Position numbers and translations under genes: made by a program. From Halomicrobium sp. LC1Hm (GTDB lineage Archaea > Halobacteriota > Halobacteria > Halobacteriales > Haloarculaceae): a stretch of 64,000 bases of DNA. Below, piece after piece: positions 35,836 through 44,097 of the stretch; within the stretch, counting starts at the first letter, position 1, and every line of letters starts with the position of its first letter. The notes under the pieces are model-generated. The model was not told the DNA's origin and searched no databases. It saw only the letters and a program-made list of their open reading frames with translations. The stretch lies in contig NZ_CP044129.1 in NCBI RefSeq assembly GCF_009617995.1, positions 620,001 to 684,000 of the forward strand, given 5' to 3'.

Positions 35836-37650
35836 ATGGACGAGCAGGATCCACCAGATCCCGAGGAGAGCGTGAGAGAGGCCGTCGAGCGGTCTCGCAG
35901 TGGGGCTCCGGCGGTGGGGCGGGTCGTTCGCGACCGGTTCTCGACCGACGAGGTGTTCCAGCGCATCGTCGCTGCGGCCGACGAGGAGATCACGTCGGGC
36001 AGTCGCGAGCTGTACTTCAGCGGTCTCGCGGCCGGGTTCGCGATCACGATCACGTTCCTGATGCTGGTGTCGCTGACGGCCTCGACCGGCGGCGATCCGA
36101 TCCTGAGCAAGCTCCTGTACCCGCTGGGGTTCATCTACATCATCATCGGCGGCTACCAGCTGTACACGGAGAACACGCTGCCGCCAGTCGCGCTGACGCT
36201 GGAACGCATCGCCAGCGTTCCGGCGCTCCTGCGCAACTGGGTCGTCGTGCTCGCCGGGAACTTCACCGGCGGCGCGATCGGCGCGATGGCACTGGCCTGG
36301 GGCGGGGTGCTGTCGGCCGACGGGACGGCCGCGGCGTTCTCGATCGCGGAAAAAGGCATCAAGGCGAGTCAGGGCGAACTGTTCGTGAAAGCCGCGTTCG
36401 CCGGGCTGATCGTCGCCGGAGTCGTCTGGGTCGAGTACGCCTCGCGAGACACGATCTCGCGGATCGCCGTCGTCTACCTGGCGTTCCTCGCGATCCCGCT
36501 GGGCGGGCTCTACCACGTCGTGGTCTCCTTCACCGAGATGGTGTATCTGGTGCTGGTCGGGGATCTCGGGATCGTCGTCGGGATGGTCGAGTTCGTGCTC
36601 CCCGTGTTGCTCGGCAACACCGTCGGTGGCATCCTGCTGGTCACCGTCGTCAACTACTTCCAGACGACCGAGGAGCGCCTGGAGTCGGCCCGCTTCGACG
36701 GTGCCAACCGACAGCTCTCCTGGCGTGAGTGGATCTTCGGCGGTCTCGTCGGCCGGTCGTACGTGCCCCTGATCGACACGAGCGAGCGAGCGGCCGGACA
36801 CGGCGCTGGCTCCGAGCGGATCTTGGTCCCGATCTCGAACCCGCGGACCGAGGGGACCCTCGCCGAGCTCGCCTGTGCGTACGCTGCCGGCAAGGAGGCG
36901 GCCTTCGTGGAGTTCGTCCACATCGTCCGTCTGCCCGACCGGCTGGCGGGCGGATACGGCGGCGACCAGACCGACCAGATCGTCGCCGAATCCGACGCAC
37001 AGATGGAGCGCGTCCGCGAGATCGCGTCGAGCTACGAAGTCGACTCAGAGACCTCGACGATCGTCTCGCATCGCTCCATCGAGGAGGTGTTCCAGCTCGC
37101 AGACCGGAAGGGCGCGGACACGGTCGTGATGGGCTGGGACGAGGACGCGCTCTGGAAGGCCGGCCGCGCCGAACGCCCGCTCGACGAGCTGACGAGTTCG
37201 CTCCCGGCGGACTTCCTGGTGCTTGCCGACCGCGGGTTCGATCCCGAGGAGATCCTGATCCCGGTCGCCGGCAACGAACACTCCGTGCTGAGCGGCGAGG
37301 TCGCCAGTGCGCTCCGCCAGACCGTCGGCTCGGCGATCTCGCTGCTGCGAGTCGCCGACGGGCCGGGCCAGCGAACGGAAAACGAGGACTTCCTCGCCCA
37401 GTGGGCGAAGAACAACGACCTCGAAGCGGCAGACCGCATCGTCGACGACAGCGGCGACGTCGAGGGTGCCATCGCGCGGGCCGCACCGGAACACGGCCTC
37501 ATCATCATCGGGGCGACCAGGGACGGCCTCCTCTCGCGGGTCGGCAGCGACTCGCTGCACCTCGACGTGCTGTCGGACGTGGACTGCTCGGTGTTGCTCG
37601 CCGAGCGAGCGACCGAGCGCGGCCTGCTCCAGCGGCTGTTCGGGAACTGA
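35836..37650 (+). CDS. Formate/nitrite transporter (FNT) channel fused to two universal-stress-type domains
   Basis: A 604-residue fusion. Residues 1-60 are acidic and cytoplasmic. About 60-290 form the six-helix FNT channel with NFTGGAIGAMALAWGG and FVLPVLLGNTVGGILLVTVVNYFQT (the second is the conserved late FNT half-helix). From about 310 there are two USP-like domains: ERILVPISNPRTEGTLAEL and, near 470, EEILIPVAGNEHSVLSGEV, each with an IIIGATRDGLLSRVGS or VVMGWDEDALW segment. FNT proteins pass formate, nitrite, hydrosulfide or similar monovalent anions. The tail suggests nucleotide-linked regulation, which is inference. Confidence 0.9.
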   Translation: MDEQDPPDPEESVREAVERSRSGAPAVGRVVRDRFSTDEVFQRIVAAADEEITSGSRELYFSGLAAGFAITITFLMLVSLTASTGGDPILSKLLYPLGFIYIIIGGYQLYTENTLPPVALTLERIASVPALLRNWVVVLAGNFTGGAIGAMALAWGGVLSADGTAAAFSIAEKGIKASQGELFVKAAFAGLIVAGVVWVEYASRDTISRIAVVYLAFLAIPLGGLYHVVVSFTEMVYLVLVGDLGIVVGMVEFVLPVLLGNTVGGILLVTVVNYFQTTEERLESARFDGANRQLSWREWIFGGLVGRSYVPLIDTSERAAGHGAGSERILVPISNPRTEGTLAELACAYAAGKEAAFVEFVHIVRLPDRLAGGYGGDQTDQIVAESDAQMERVREIASSYEVDSETSTIVSHRSIEEVFQLADRKGADTVVMGWDEDALWKAGRAERPLDELTSSLPADFLVLADRGFDPEEILIPVAGNEHSVLSGEVASALRQTVGSAISLLRVADGPGQRTENEDFLAQWAKNNDLEAADRIVDDSGDVEGAIARAAPEHGLIIIGATRDGLLSRVGSDSLHLDVLSDVDCSVLLAERATERGLLQRLFGN

Positions 37651-37700
37651 TCGGCGCGGGAAACGACAGCCCGAAGACGGCGGCGGCCCACTGAGCGGTC

Positions 37701-40061
37701 GTGGACGAGACTATCGCGTGGCTCCGCGAACGACCCTTCTACGAGGGGCAGATCGTCGACCAGCGGACGGTGCCGGGACGGGACGCGACCGTCGCCGACC
37801 TCGACGTACACGACCGGCTGGCCGACGCGCTGGCCGAGGACGGCATCGAACAGCTCTACGCCCACCAGGCTGAGGCCGTCGAGGCCGTCCGTGACGGCGA
37901 CAACGTGGTGCTTTCGCCCGCGACGGCAAGCGGCAAGAGTCTCGCATACACGGTCCTGGCCGTCGAGCGCGCCCTCGAAGATCGCCGGACGACACTCTAC
38001 GTCGCTCCCCAGGTCGCGCTGATCAACGACCAGACGGAGACGCTCTCGGCGCTGGCGGAGCGACTGGGCTTTGCCTCCGGCGTGTCGGTCGCCCAGTACA
38101 CCGGCCGCCAGTCCCAGACCGAGAAAGAGCAGATCCGCGACCGCCAGCCCACCGTCCTCCTGACGACGCCGGACATGCTCCACTACGGCATCTTGCCCCA
38201 CGCACACCGCCTCTGGAAGTGGTTCTTCCAGCGCCTCGACACCGTCGTGGTCGACGAGGTCCACAGCTACCGGGGGGTGTTCGGCAGCCACGTCGCGCTC
38301 GTGTTCCGACGCCTCCAGCGCGTCGCAGAGCGGTTCGACGCCGATCCGGAGTGGCTCTGTTGCTCGGCGACGATCGGCAATCCCGTCGAACACGCCGCCA
38401 CGGTGACTGGCACCGCCCCGTCCTCGTACCGACTCGTCGACGACGACGCCAGCGCCAGCGGCCCCCGCCACTGGCTGGTGTGGAACCCGCCCGAGTACGG
38501 CGGCGACGGCTGGGGGAGCGGCCGCCGGACGTCCAGTCACGTCGAGACCAGACGGCTGTTCGTCGATCTGGTCCAGCGGGGCCTCCAGACGGTGGTGTTC
38601 ACCGGCTCGCGCCAGACCGCAGAGCGCTACGCGACGGACAGCGCCGAGGCACTGCGCGACCGGGGAGCCCACGACCTCGCGGACGCCGTCGGTGCGTACC
38701 AGGCCGCACTGACCGACGACCGTCGCCGTCGGCTGGAGCGAGAGCTCAAGTCCGGCGCGCTGCGTGGCGTCTGGAGCACGAACGCGCTGGAACTCGGCGT
38801 CGACGTGGGCGGTCTCGACGCCGTCGTACTCGATGGCTACCCCGGCACCCGGATGCAGACCTTCCAGCAGGCGGGCCGGGCCGGACGCGGGCGCGACCCC
38901 GCCCTCGTCGTGCTGGTCGGCGGGGAGGACCAGCTCGACCAGTACGTCGTCGACAACCCCGACACGCTGTTCGAGCACCCGCCCGAGCGAGCGGTGACGA
39001 ACCCAGAGAACGAGCAGCTCATGCCCGCACACGCCTGCTCGGCCGCCCGAGAGACGTGGCTGAAACCCGACGACGACCGGTACTTCGGCGAGACGTTCCC
39101 CGCGCTGGTGGCCGACCTGGAGCGGGACGGCCGCCTCACGCGCCGGACGACCGAGGCGGGGACCCGCTGGGTGTACAGCGGCGAGGGCAGCCCACAGCAC
39201 GAGACGAATCTCCGGACCGTCGACGACCAGTCGATCCAGTTGCGCCACGGGGCAGACACGATCGCGACGCTGCCCCTCGGCGACGCGCTGCGAGACGCAC
39301 ACCCCGGCGCGATCTACCACCACCAGGGGACGACCTACGAGGTGACCGACCTCGACCTCGATCACGGCATCGCCGAACTCGACCGGACGTGGGCGGACTA
39401 CTTCACGCGGGTGCGCCACGACAAAGAGATAACCGTCGAGGCCGACCTGCGGGCGGACACGCTCGACGCCAGTCCCGACGTGCCCGTGCGCTTCGCGGAC
39501 GTGACCGTGCGCAAGCAGATCACCGGCTACGAGCGCCGCGACGGCCAGAACGGCGAGGTGATCGGCCGGCGCAGCCTCGATCTCCCCGAGACCACTCTCA
39601 GGACCAAGGCGCTGTACGTCACCGTCCCCACAGATCTGGAGCGGGCGATGCTGGGCGAGGCGGTCCCGGCGACCGACAGCGGCCGCGACCGTCCGCCAGC
39701 GCCCGACGATCCCGGCGACTTCCCCGGCGGCATCCACGCCGCCGAACACGCCACGATCTCGATGCTCCCCTTCGAGTACCTCTGTGATCGCCGTGACGTC
39801 GGCGGGCTCTCGACGCCGCTCCATCCCCACACCGACGAGCCGACGATCTTCGTGTACGACGGCCACCCCGGCGGCGTCGGCATCGTCCGGAGCGCCTACG
39901 ACGACATCGAGGGGCTGCTGGCGACGACGCTCTCGATGCTGCGGTCCTGTGACTGTGCCGACGGCTGCCCGGCCTGCGTGCAGTCGCCCCACTGTGGCAA
40001 CGCCAACGACCCGCTGGACAAGGGGCTGGCGACGTACCTGCTGGACGGGCTGACGGAGTGA
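37701..40061 (+). CDS. DEAD/DEAH-box helicase with C-terminal DUF1998-type four-cysteine domain (Hrq1/MrfA-like)
   Basis: A 786-residue SF2 helicase with a GTG start. Motif I SPATASGKS (74-80 core), DEVH box at 185-188 and SAT motif in CCSATIGNP. Motif VI is in FQQAGRAGRGRDP near residue 395. The C-terminal domain ends with the cysteine cluster CDCADGCPACVQSPHC, as in DUF1998/MrfA-type repair helicases that bind metal, Fe-S or zinc. It is likely a 3'-to-5' DNA helicase in repair, from family knowledge. It starts 50 bp after the FNT gene. Confidence 0.9.
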   Translation: MDETIAWLRERPFYEGQIVDQRTVPGRDATVADLDVHDRLADALAEDGIEQLYAHQAEAVEAVRDGDNVVLSPATASGKSLAYTVLAVERALEDRRTTLYVAPQVALINDQTETLSALAERLGFASGVSVAQYTGRQSQTEKEQIRDRQPTVLLTTPDMLHYGILPHAHRLWKWFFQRLDTVVVDEVHSYRGVFGSHVALVFRRLQRVAERFDADPEWLCCSATIGNPVEHAATVTGTAPSSYRLVDDDASASGPRHWLVWNPPEYGGDGWGSGRRTSSHVETRRLFVDLVQRGLQTVVFTGSRQTAERYATDSAEALRDRGAHDLADAVGAYQAALTDDRRRRLERELKSGALRGVWSTNALELGVDVGGLDAVVLDGYPGTRMQTFQQAGRAGRGRDPALVVLVGGEDQLDQYVVDNPDTLFEHPPERAVTNPENEQLMPAHACSAARETWLKPDDDRYFGETFPALVADLERDGRLTRRTTEAGTRWVYSGEGSPQHETNLRTVDDQSIQLRHGADTIATLPLGDALRDAHPGAIYHHQGTTYEVTDLDLDHGIAELDRTWADYFTRVRHDKEITVEADLRADTLDASPDVPVRFADVTVRKQITGYERRDGQNGEVIGRRSLDLPETTLRTKALYVTVPTDLERAMLGEAVPATDSGRDRPPAPDDPGDFPGGIHAAEHATISMLPFEYLCDRRDVGGLSTPLHPHTDEPTIFVYDGHPGGVGIVRSAYDDIEGLLATTLSMLRSCDCADGCPACVQSPHCGNANDPLDKGLATYLLDGLTE

Positions 40062-40212
40062 GGTAGTACCTTCTGAGAACCTGTGAGTCGACATTCCAAC
40101 GTGAGTGGTCCGGAGACATGTACACTGACCCTCCCACGATAGAGGGACCGGGAACCGACTGAGGGACACGGACGTGCGTGGGATGTTGCGCTGCCCTCAC
40201 CAACAACCACAC

Positions 40213-40220
40213 ATTTAATG
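40213..40220 (+). promoter_or_regulatory. TATA-like element for the 40245 lipoprotein gene
   Basis: ATTTAATG is centred about 28 nt before the ATG at 40245. This supports 40245 over 40218 as the start and a leaderless mRNA. Confidence 0.5.
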
Positions 40221-40244
40221 TATTGGTCACTAGACTACATCTGC

Positions 40245-40715
40245 ATGAAACGACGACGGTGGCTAGCTCTGTCGCTGATCGGTTTCTCCAGCGGCTGTCT
40301 GCGACTGACCGAATCTCAGCCGCCACAGAGCACGCCCGAATCTCGTGCAACTTTCGAGGTACAGGTCGCCAACGAGGAGGGGACCCTCCAGACAGTCATA
40401 ACTGGCAGCGATGTCGCAACTGCGAGTAACCCTCACAATAAGAAGTGGCGATCTCATTATACGGTGAATGTTGAACTGGCTGAATCGGGAGCTGAAAAAC
40501 TGGTGACTACCTTGGAGGAGGTTGATGCGTTTAATAACCGGCAGGAACATCCGATCTTCGTGTATTTTGACGGGCAGAACGTCCACAGCTTTCAGCTCAG
40601 TCGTGAGCTGGCTATTCAAATGAGAAGCGGCGAGTTTCAACATAATCGAACTATCGCTATTTCCCTCGAAGACAGACATGTCGCCCGAGACCTCAGCGAC
40701 AGCCTACAGTCGTGA
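40245..40715 (+). CDS. Putative lipoprotein with SecD-P1-like C-terminal region, low GC
   Basis: A 156-residue protein. The N-terminus MKRRRWLALSLIGFSSGC is a lipoprotein signal with a lipobox ending at Cys18, so the protein would be lipid-anchored outside the membrane. The C-terminal half has ELAESGAEKLVTTLEE, FVYFDGQNVHSFQLSRELA and ISLEDRHVARDLSDSL. The order resembles the head subdomain of the SecD P1 external domain; this is a suggestion from pattern, not a match I could test. Base composition is clearly more AT-rich than the neighbours (for example, many AAT/ATT codons), which suggests recent acquisition. Confidence 0.65.
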   Translation: MKRRRWLALSLIGFSSGCLRLTESQPPQSTPESRATFEVQVANEEGTLQTVITGSDVATASNPHNKKWRSHYTVNVELAESGAEKLVTTLEEVDAFNNRQEHPIFVYFDGQNVHSFQLSRELAIQMRSGEFQHNRTIAISLEDRHVARDLSDSLQS

Positions 40716-40733
40716 CGGTCCCCGATGTCGCCG

Positions 40734-41363
40734 CTAGCCCAGTTCCTCGACGAACTCCTTGACGATCTTCTCCTCGGCGCGGTGGAGCGTCTCGCTGCAG
40801 GTCGACTTGGCGATGCCGACCTCCGAGGCGAGTTCGGTCAGCGAGCAGTCCCGCGGCGTGTCGTAGTAGCCGTTCTCGACGGCGGCCTGGATCAACTCCA
40901 GTTGGCTCCCGGTGAGCAACTGCTCGGTCTCGACGTGCTGGCTGACCCGCTCGACGTGGAACGGAATGCCGAACTCTTCGAGTTGCTGGCCCAGCGCGGA
41001 CAGTCGCTCCTGGGGCGCGGTGATCTCCCAGCGGGCCTCGCCGTCGCCGAGCGTGAACGGCATCTCCAGGGGTATTCCAGAGCCCTGGACCGGGAACAAC
41101 AGGAGCGGATCGCTGGTCTCGAACTGGACCAGCGCCGTGTCCTCCCAGCGCTGGAGGATCTCCAGGCTGGTGACGGCCTCGGTCTCGTCCATCTCGCCCA
41201 GGATGGCGACCAGTTCGTCGGCGGTGATCTCCGTGAGCCCGACGCCCGACTCCTCGCCGGGGACCGCCGCCAGGATGCGAAACTCCGCGTCCGGAAACGA
41301 CCGCGAGAGTGAACCGATCCACACCTCCTCTGGAATCGTCAGCGTCAGTTCGGCTCGTGGCAT
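40734..41363 (-). CDS. HTH-10 (bacterio-opsin activator type) regulator
   Basis: A 209-residue regulator. The N-terminal about 150 residues form an alpha/beta sensing domain (AELTLTIPEEVWIGSLSRSFP), including WEITAPQERLSALGQQLEEFG. The C-terminal HTH-10 region is LTGSQLELIQAAVENGYYDTP followed by SLTELASEVGIAKSTCSETL, the hallmark of haloarchaeal Bat-like regulators. It is divergent from the SRPBCC gene; the spacer holds a perfect palindrome CCGAACATGTTCGG and a near copy, likely binding sites for this or the second HTH-10 protein at 43451. Confidence 0.9.
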   Translation of the reverse strand: MPRAELTLTIPEEVWIGSLSRSFPDAEFRILAAVPGEESGVGLTEITADELVAILGEMDETEAVTSLEILQRWEDTALVQFETSDPLLLFPVQGSGIPLEMPFTLGDGEARWEITAPQERLSALGQQLEEFGIPFHVERVSQHVETEQLLTGSQLELIQAAVENGYYDTPRDCSLTELASEVGIAKSTCSETLHRAEEKIVKEFVEELG

Positions 41364-41368
41364 GTGTG

Positions 41369-41415
41369 CGAATATGTTCGTCCGGGGCGACGGGCCCTGT
41401 CCCGAACATGTTCGG
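41369..41415. promoter_or_regulatory. Paired palindromic operators between the HTH-10 and SRPBCC genes
   Basis: CGAATATGTTCG (41369-41380) and the perfect 14-bp palindrome CCGAACATGTTCGG (41402-41415) have centres 34 bp apart. The first lies 6 bp before the HTH-10 start codon. A third related site (ACATGTTCGGG) precedes the CGCGG gene at 41971-41981. Three copies in one cluster suggest a common regulator. Confidence 0.65.
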
Positions 41416-41522
41416 CAACGGCCGCGGTGTGCAAAACCCTTCGGGAGAGCGCCGCGCTGTCGGGAGCGGTGTCACACAGCAACCGCAGAAGGCTTAAGCG
41501 GACGGGCGACGCGCCAGCACCC

Positions 41523-41939
41523 ATGCAAGAAGTGACGGTGACCCGGGACCTGCCGGCCGCGCCCGAGGCGGTCCTCTCGCTGGTCGAAGAGACGGAGTCG
41601 TTCATGAGCGCCGCCGGGTTCGACGCCGTCCGCGTGGAGGGCGAGACCATCCGGATCCAGAACCGCGTGGGGTTGTTCGACGTCGAACTCATCGCCGGCA
41701 TCGTCGCGGACGACGACGCCGTGCTCGCCTACGAACAGGAAGAGGGGATCTTCGAGGACATGCACACGGCCTACCACCTCGAAGAGACCGACGAGGGCAC
41801 GACGATCTCGGCGACGACGACGTTCGAGGCCGTCGACCTGCCGATCGTCGGCCAGGTGCTGGACGCGACCGTCGTCAAGCGCCAGCGCAGTTCCGAGCTG
41901 AACGCGCAGTTCGACTGGCTCGAAGCGGAACTCTCGTAG
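41523..41939 (+). CDS. SRPBCC-superfamily (START-like) protein
   Basis: A 138-residue helix-grip protein: MQEVTVTRDLPAAPEAVLSLVEETESFMSAAG begins with the typical strand-helix pair. IRIQNRVGLFDVELIAGIVAD and GTTISATTTFEAVDLPIVGQVLDATVVK complete the beta-sheet and long C-terminal helix. It probably binds a hydrophobic ligand. The start at 41523 is preferred to 41364, whose codons run through the operators. It lies 78 bp before the CGCGG gene and is on the same strand, so it may work with that system. Confidence 0.85.
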   Translation: MQEVTVTRDLPAAPEAVLSLVEETESFMSAAGFDAVRVEGETIRIQNRVGLFDVELIAGIVADDDAVLAYEQEEGIFEDMHTAYHLEETDEGTTISATTTFEAVDLPIVGQVLDATVVKRQRSSELNAQFDWLEAELS

Positions 41940-41968
41940 TCCGGTTCTCGCCCCCTGGAAAGTGTCCC

Positions 41969-41981
41969 CCACATGTTCGGG
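41969..41981. promoter_or_regulatory. Third copy of the ACATGTTCGG operator motif, before the CGCGG gene
   Basis: CCACATGTTCGGG sits about 40 bp upstream of the ATG at 42018 and shares ACATGTTCGG with the perfect palindrome at 41402-41415; the left half is weaker. It lies where a promoter-proximal operator for the CGCGG/radical SAM pair would be expected. Confidence 0.5.
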
Positions 41982-42017
41982 ACGGTGCAGTCGGTCGTGG
42001 CGCTCCAAGCTGTTCGC

Positions 42018-42314
42018 ATGAGCGTCTCACACGACGACGTCGAGCCCGTGACCGACCACGTCCACGAGAACTCCTGGTCGGTGAACCTCGAACAGCCAGC
42101 CCACGGCGACGACCGCGACCTCGTCGTGGCCCAGGCGATCGACGCGATCGAACACACCGCCTCGGGCAACCACGTCAACCTCGTCACGCACGGCGAGCAC
42201 GGCCACCCGGAGACGTACCTCTACGACGCCCTCGAAGCGCGCGAGGACGTGACCTACGACTACGTCGAACAGTGTGGCTGTGGCGGCCACGTGGTCCGCG
42301 TCCAGGTCCAATGA
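42018..42314 (+). CDS. CGCGG-family candidate RiPP precursor, radical-SAM-linked
   Basis: A 98-residue small acidic protein. A leader-like region (1-80) contains SVNLEQPAHGDDRDLVVAQA and HVNLVTHGEHGHPETYLYDALEA. The C-terminus reads YVEQCGCGGHVVRVQVQ, with Cys86 and Cys88 in a CGCGG core. I recall a haloarchaeal family described as CGCGG-type rSAM-modified peptides, always next to a radical SAM/SPASM gene. Here the stop overlaps the radical SAM start (ATGA at 42311-42314), so the pair is translationally coupled. Whether the cysteines are cross-linked is unknown. The ATG at 41973 is an alternative start, but 42018 fits better. Confidence 0.8.
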   Translation: MSVSHDDVEPVTDHVHENSWSVNLEQPAHGDDRDLVVAQAIDAIEHTASGNHVNLVTHGEHGHPETYLYDALEAREDVTYDYVEQCGCGGHVVRVQVQ

Positions 42315-43405
42315 GGGGCGTCGACGTCGAGGAACGGCCGCTGGTGCTGATCTGGGAGCTGACCCAGGCCTGTGGCCTGACCTGCAAGCACTGCCGAGCC
42401 GACGCCCAGCCCGAGCGCCACCCCGACGAGCTCACGACCGCCGAGGGCAAGCGGTTGCTCGATCAGGCCGCCGACTTCGGCGACGGCCAGCTGGTCGTGC
42501 TCTCGGGGGGCGACCCGCTCGTGCGCGACGACGTGACCGAACTCGTCGAGTACGGTACCCGGCAGGGACTGGGGATGACACTGACCCCCAGCGGCACCGA
42601 GTCGCTGACCCCGGAGCGCATCGATGCCCTGCAGGACGCCGGGCTCCGCCGGATGGCCCTCTCTCTGGACGGGGGCGACGCCGACTCCCACGACGCCTTC
42701 CGCGGCGAGTCCGGGAGCTTCGAGGCGACGCTCGCGGCCGCCGAGGCCGCCCGCGAGACCGGGCTCCCCTTGCAGATCAACACGACGGTGTGTGCCGAGA
42801 CGGTCGACCAGCTGCCGGCGATCCGGGAACTCGTGGCCGACCTCGGTGCGGTCATGTGGTCGGTGTTCTTCCTCGTCCCGGTCGGTCGGGGCCGGGTGCT
42901 GACCCAGATCAGCCCCGACCGGGCCGAGCGGGTGATGGAGTGGCTCCACGAGGTCTCCGAAGCGGAGCCGTTCGGCCTCAAGACGACGGAAGCACCCCAC
43001 TACCGACGGGTGACTATCGAGCGAGAGCGCGACGGCGACTCGGGAGAGAACGACGGGCTCCAGCGTCGCACCGGCATCCGCGCGGGCCAGGGCTTTGCCT
43101 TCGTCAGTCACACCGGCGAGATGTACCCCTCGGGGTTCCTCCCGGAGTCGGCCGGCAACGTCCGCTCGGAGAGCGTCGTCGACCTGTATCGAGACTCGTC
43201 GCTGTTTCAGCGCCTCCGGGACGACAGTGCCCTGGAAGGAAAGTGCGGTGCCTGCCCCTACCGCGGGGTCTGTGGCGGGAGCCGATCCCGGGCGTATGCG
43301 GCGACCGGCGACCCGATGGGCAGCGACCCGCTGTGTTCGTTCGTGCCCGACGAGTACGACGGCCCGCTGCCCGCGACCCACGAGGAGCGCGTTCCCACAG
43401 ACTGA
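42311..43405 (+). CDS. Radical SAM/SPASM-domain enzyme (TIGR04053/AhbD-like)
   Basis: A 364-residue enzyme. The radical SAM [4Fe-4S] motif is CGLTCKHC (Cys21, Cys25, Cys28). GGDPLVRDD follows as the SAM-binding GGE-like motif. The C-terminal SPASM region binds extra clusters through KCGACPYRGVCGG and a later DPLCSF. The upstream CGCGG gene overlaps by 4 bp, which favours peptide modification. The WELTQACGLTCKHCRADA start is also like AhbD, the last enzyme of the alternative heme path, so a role in heme synthesis is the main alternative, the more so because a siroheme decarboxylase gene is at 59678. Confidence 0.9.
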   Translation: MRGVDVEERPLVLIWELTQACGLTCKHCRADAQPERHPDELTTAEGKRLLDQAADFGDGQLVVLSGGDPLVRDDVTELVEYGTRQGLGMTLTPSGTESLTPERIDALQDAGLRRMALSLDGGDADSHDAFRGESGSFEATLAAAEAARETGLPLQINTTVCAETVDQLPAIRELVADLGAVMWSVFFLVPVGRGRVLTQISPDRAERVMEWLHEVSEAEPFGLKTTEAPHYRRVTIERERDGDSGENDGLQRRTGIRAGQGFAFVSHTGEMYPSGFLPESAGNVRSESVVDLYRDSSLFQRLRDDSALEGKCGACPYRGVCGGSRSRAYAATGDPMGSDPLCSFVPDEYDGPLPATHEERVPTD

Positions 43406-43450
43406 GAACACGCGTTTCCCGTTTTACTGTGGGAGCGCCAAGTAGCGGCT

Positions 43451-44077
43451 ATGTCCGAGGGACTTCGCGTCGAGCTGGCGATCGACTCGCCCGAGGCCTG
43501 CCCCGTCGCCGACGTGTCCGAGCGAGTCGACGGGTCGGTCACGAACGTCACGCGTTCGACCGGCGGCGACGCAGTCGTCGAAGAGTTCTCCGCGCCGGCC
43601 GGGACCGAGGTGGGCGAGTCCGTCGAACCGCTCTTCGAGGACGGATCGGAGGCGCGCTATCGCTTCCGGCGCGATCCCGACCAGGACTGTTTCTGTGACG
43701 CCGTCGAGACGTTCGACTGTGCGGTCAGCGACATCCAGGCAGAGGACGGGCAGGTCATCGCCACGGCCCACGTCGACGACGCGGCCCAGGTGCGTGCAGT
43801 CGTCGAGGAACTCCGGGACGCGTTCGGCGACGTGGCCCTGCGCTCGCTCCACCAGCACGGCGAGGGGACGCTGGGGGACGCCGTCGTCGTCGACCGCGGA
43901 CAGCTGACCGATCGACAGCGCGAAGTGCTTGACACCGCCCACGAGATGGGATACTTCGACTATCCGAAAGGCGCGAACGCCGGTGAGGTCGCCGAGGCGC
44001 TCGACATCTCCGTCTCGACGCTCGCCGAGCACCTCGCAGCCGCCCAGACCAAACTGCTCGACGACGTACTGGCGTAG
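43451..44077 (+). CDS. HTH-10 (bacterio-opsin activator type) regulator
   Basis: A 208-residue protein. The N-terminal about 150 residues form a sensor-like domain with an unusual cysteine pair, DPDQDCFCDAVETFDCAV. The C-terminal HTH-10 reads LTDRQREVLDTAHEMGYFDYP then ANAGEVAEALDISVSTLAEHL. The cysteines (CFC and a third close by, plus Cys17) could bind a metal or sense redox, a guess from spacing alone. It follows the radical SAM gene by 45 bp in the same direction and is the second HTH-10 of the cluster. Confidence 0.9.
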   Translation: MSEGLRVELAIDSPEACPVADVSERVDGSVTNVTRSTGGDAVVEEFSAPAGTEVGESVEPLFEDGSEARYRFRRDPDQDCFCDAVETFDCAVSDIQAEDGQVIATAHVDDAAQVRAVVEELRDAFGDVALRSLHQHGEGTLGDAVVVDRGQLTDRQREVLDTAHEMGYFDYPKGANAGEVAEALDISVSTLAEHLAAAQTKLLDDVLA

Positions 44078-44097
44078 ACCGTTCTTCGTCGCCGCCC

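Noticed and set aside
37032..40169. A 1045-codon minus-strand frame antisense to the FNT and helicase genes
   Set aside because: It has no family pattern, and both genes on the opposite strand have clear motifs.
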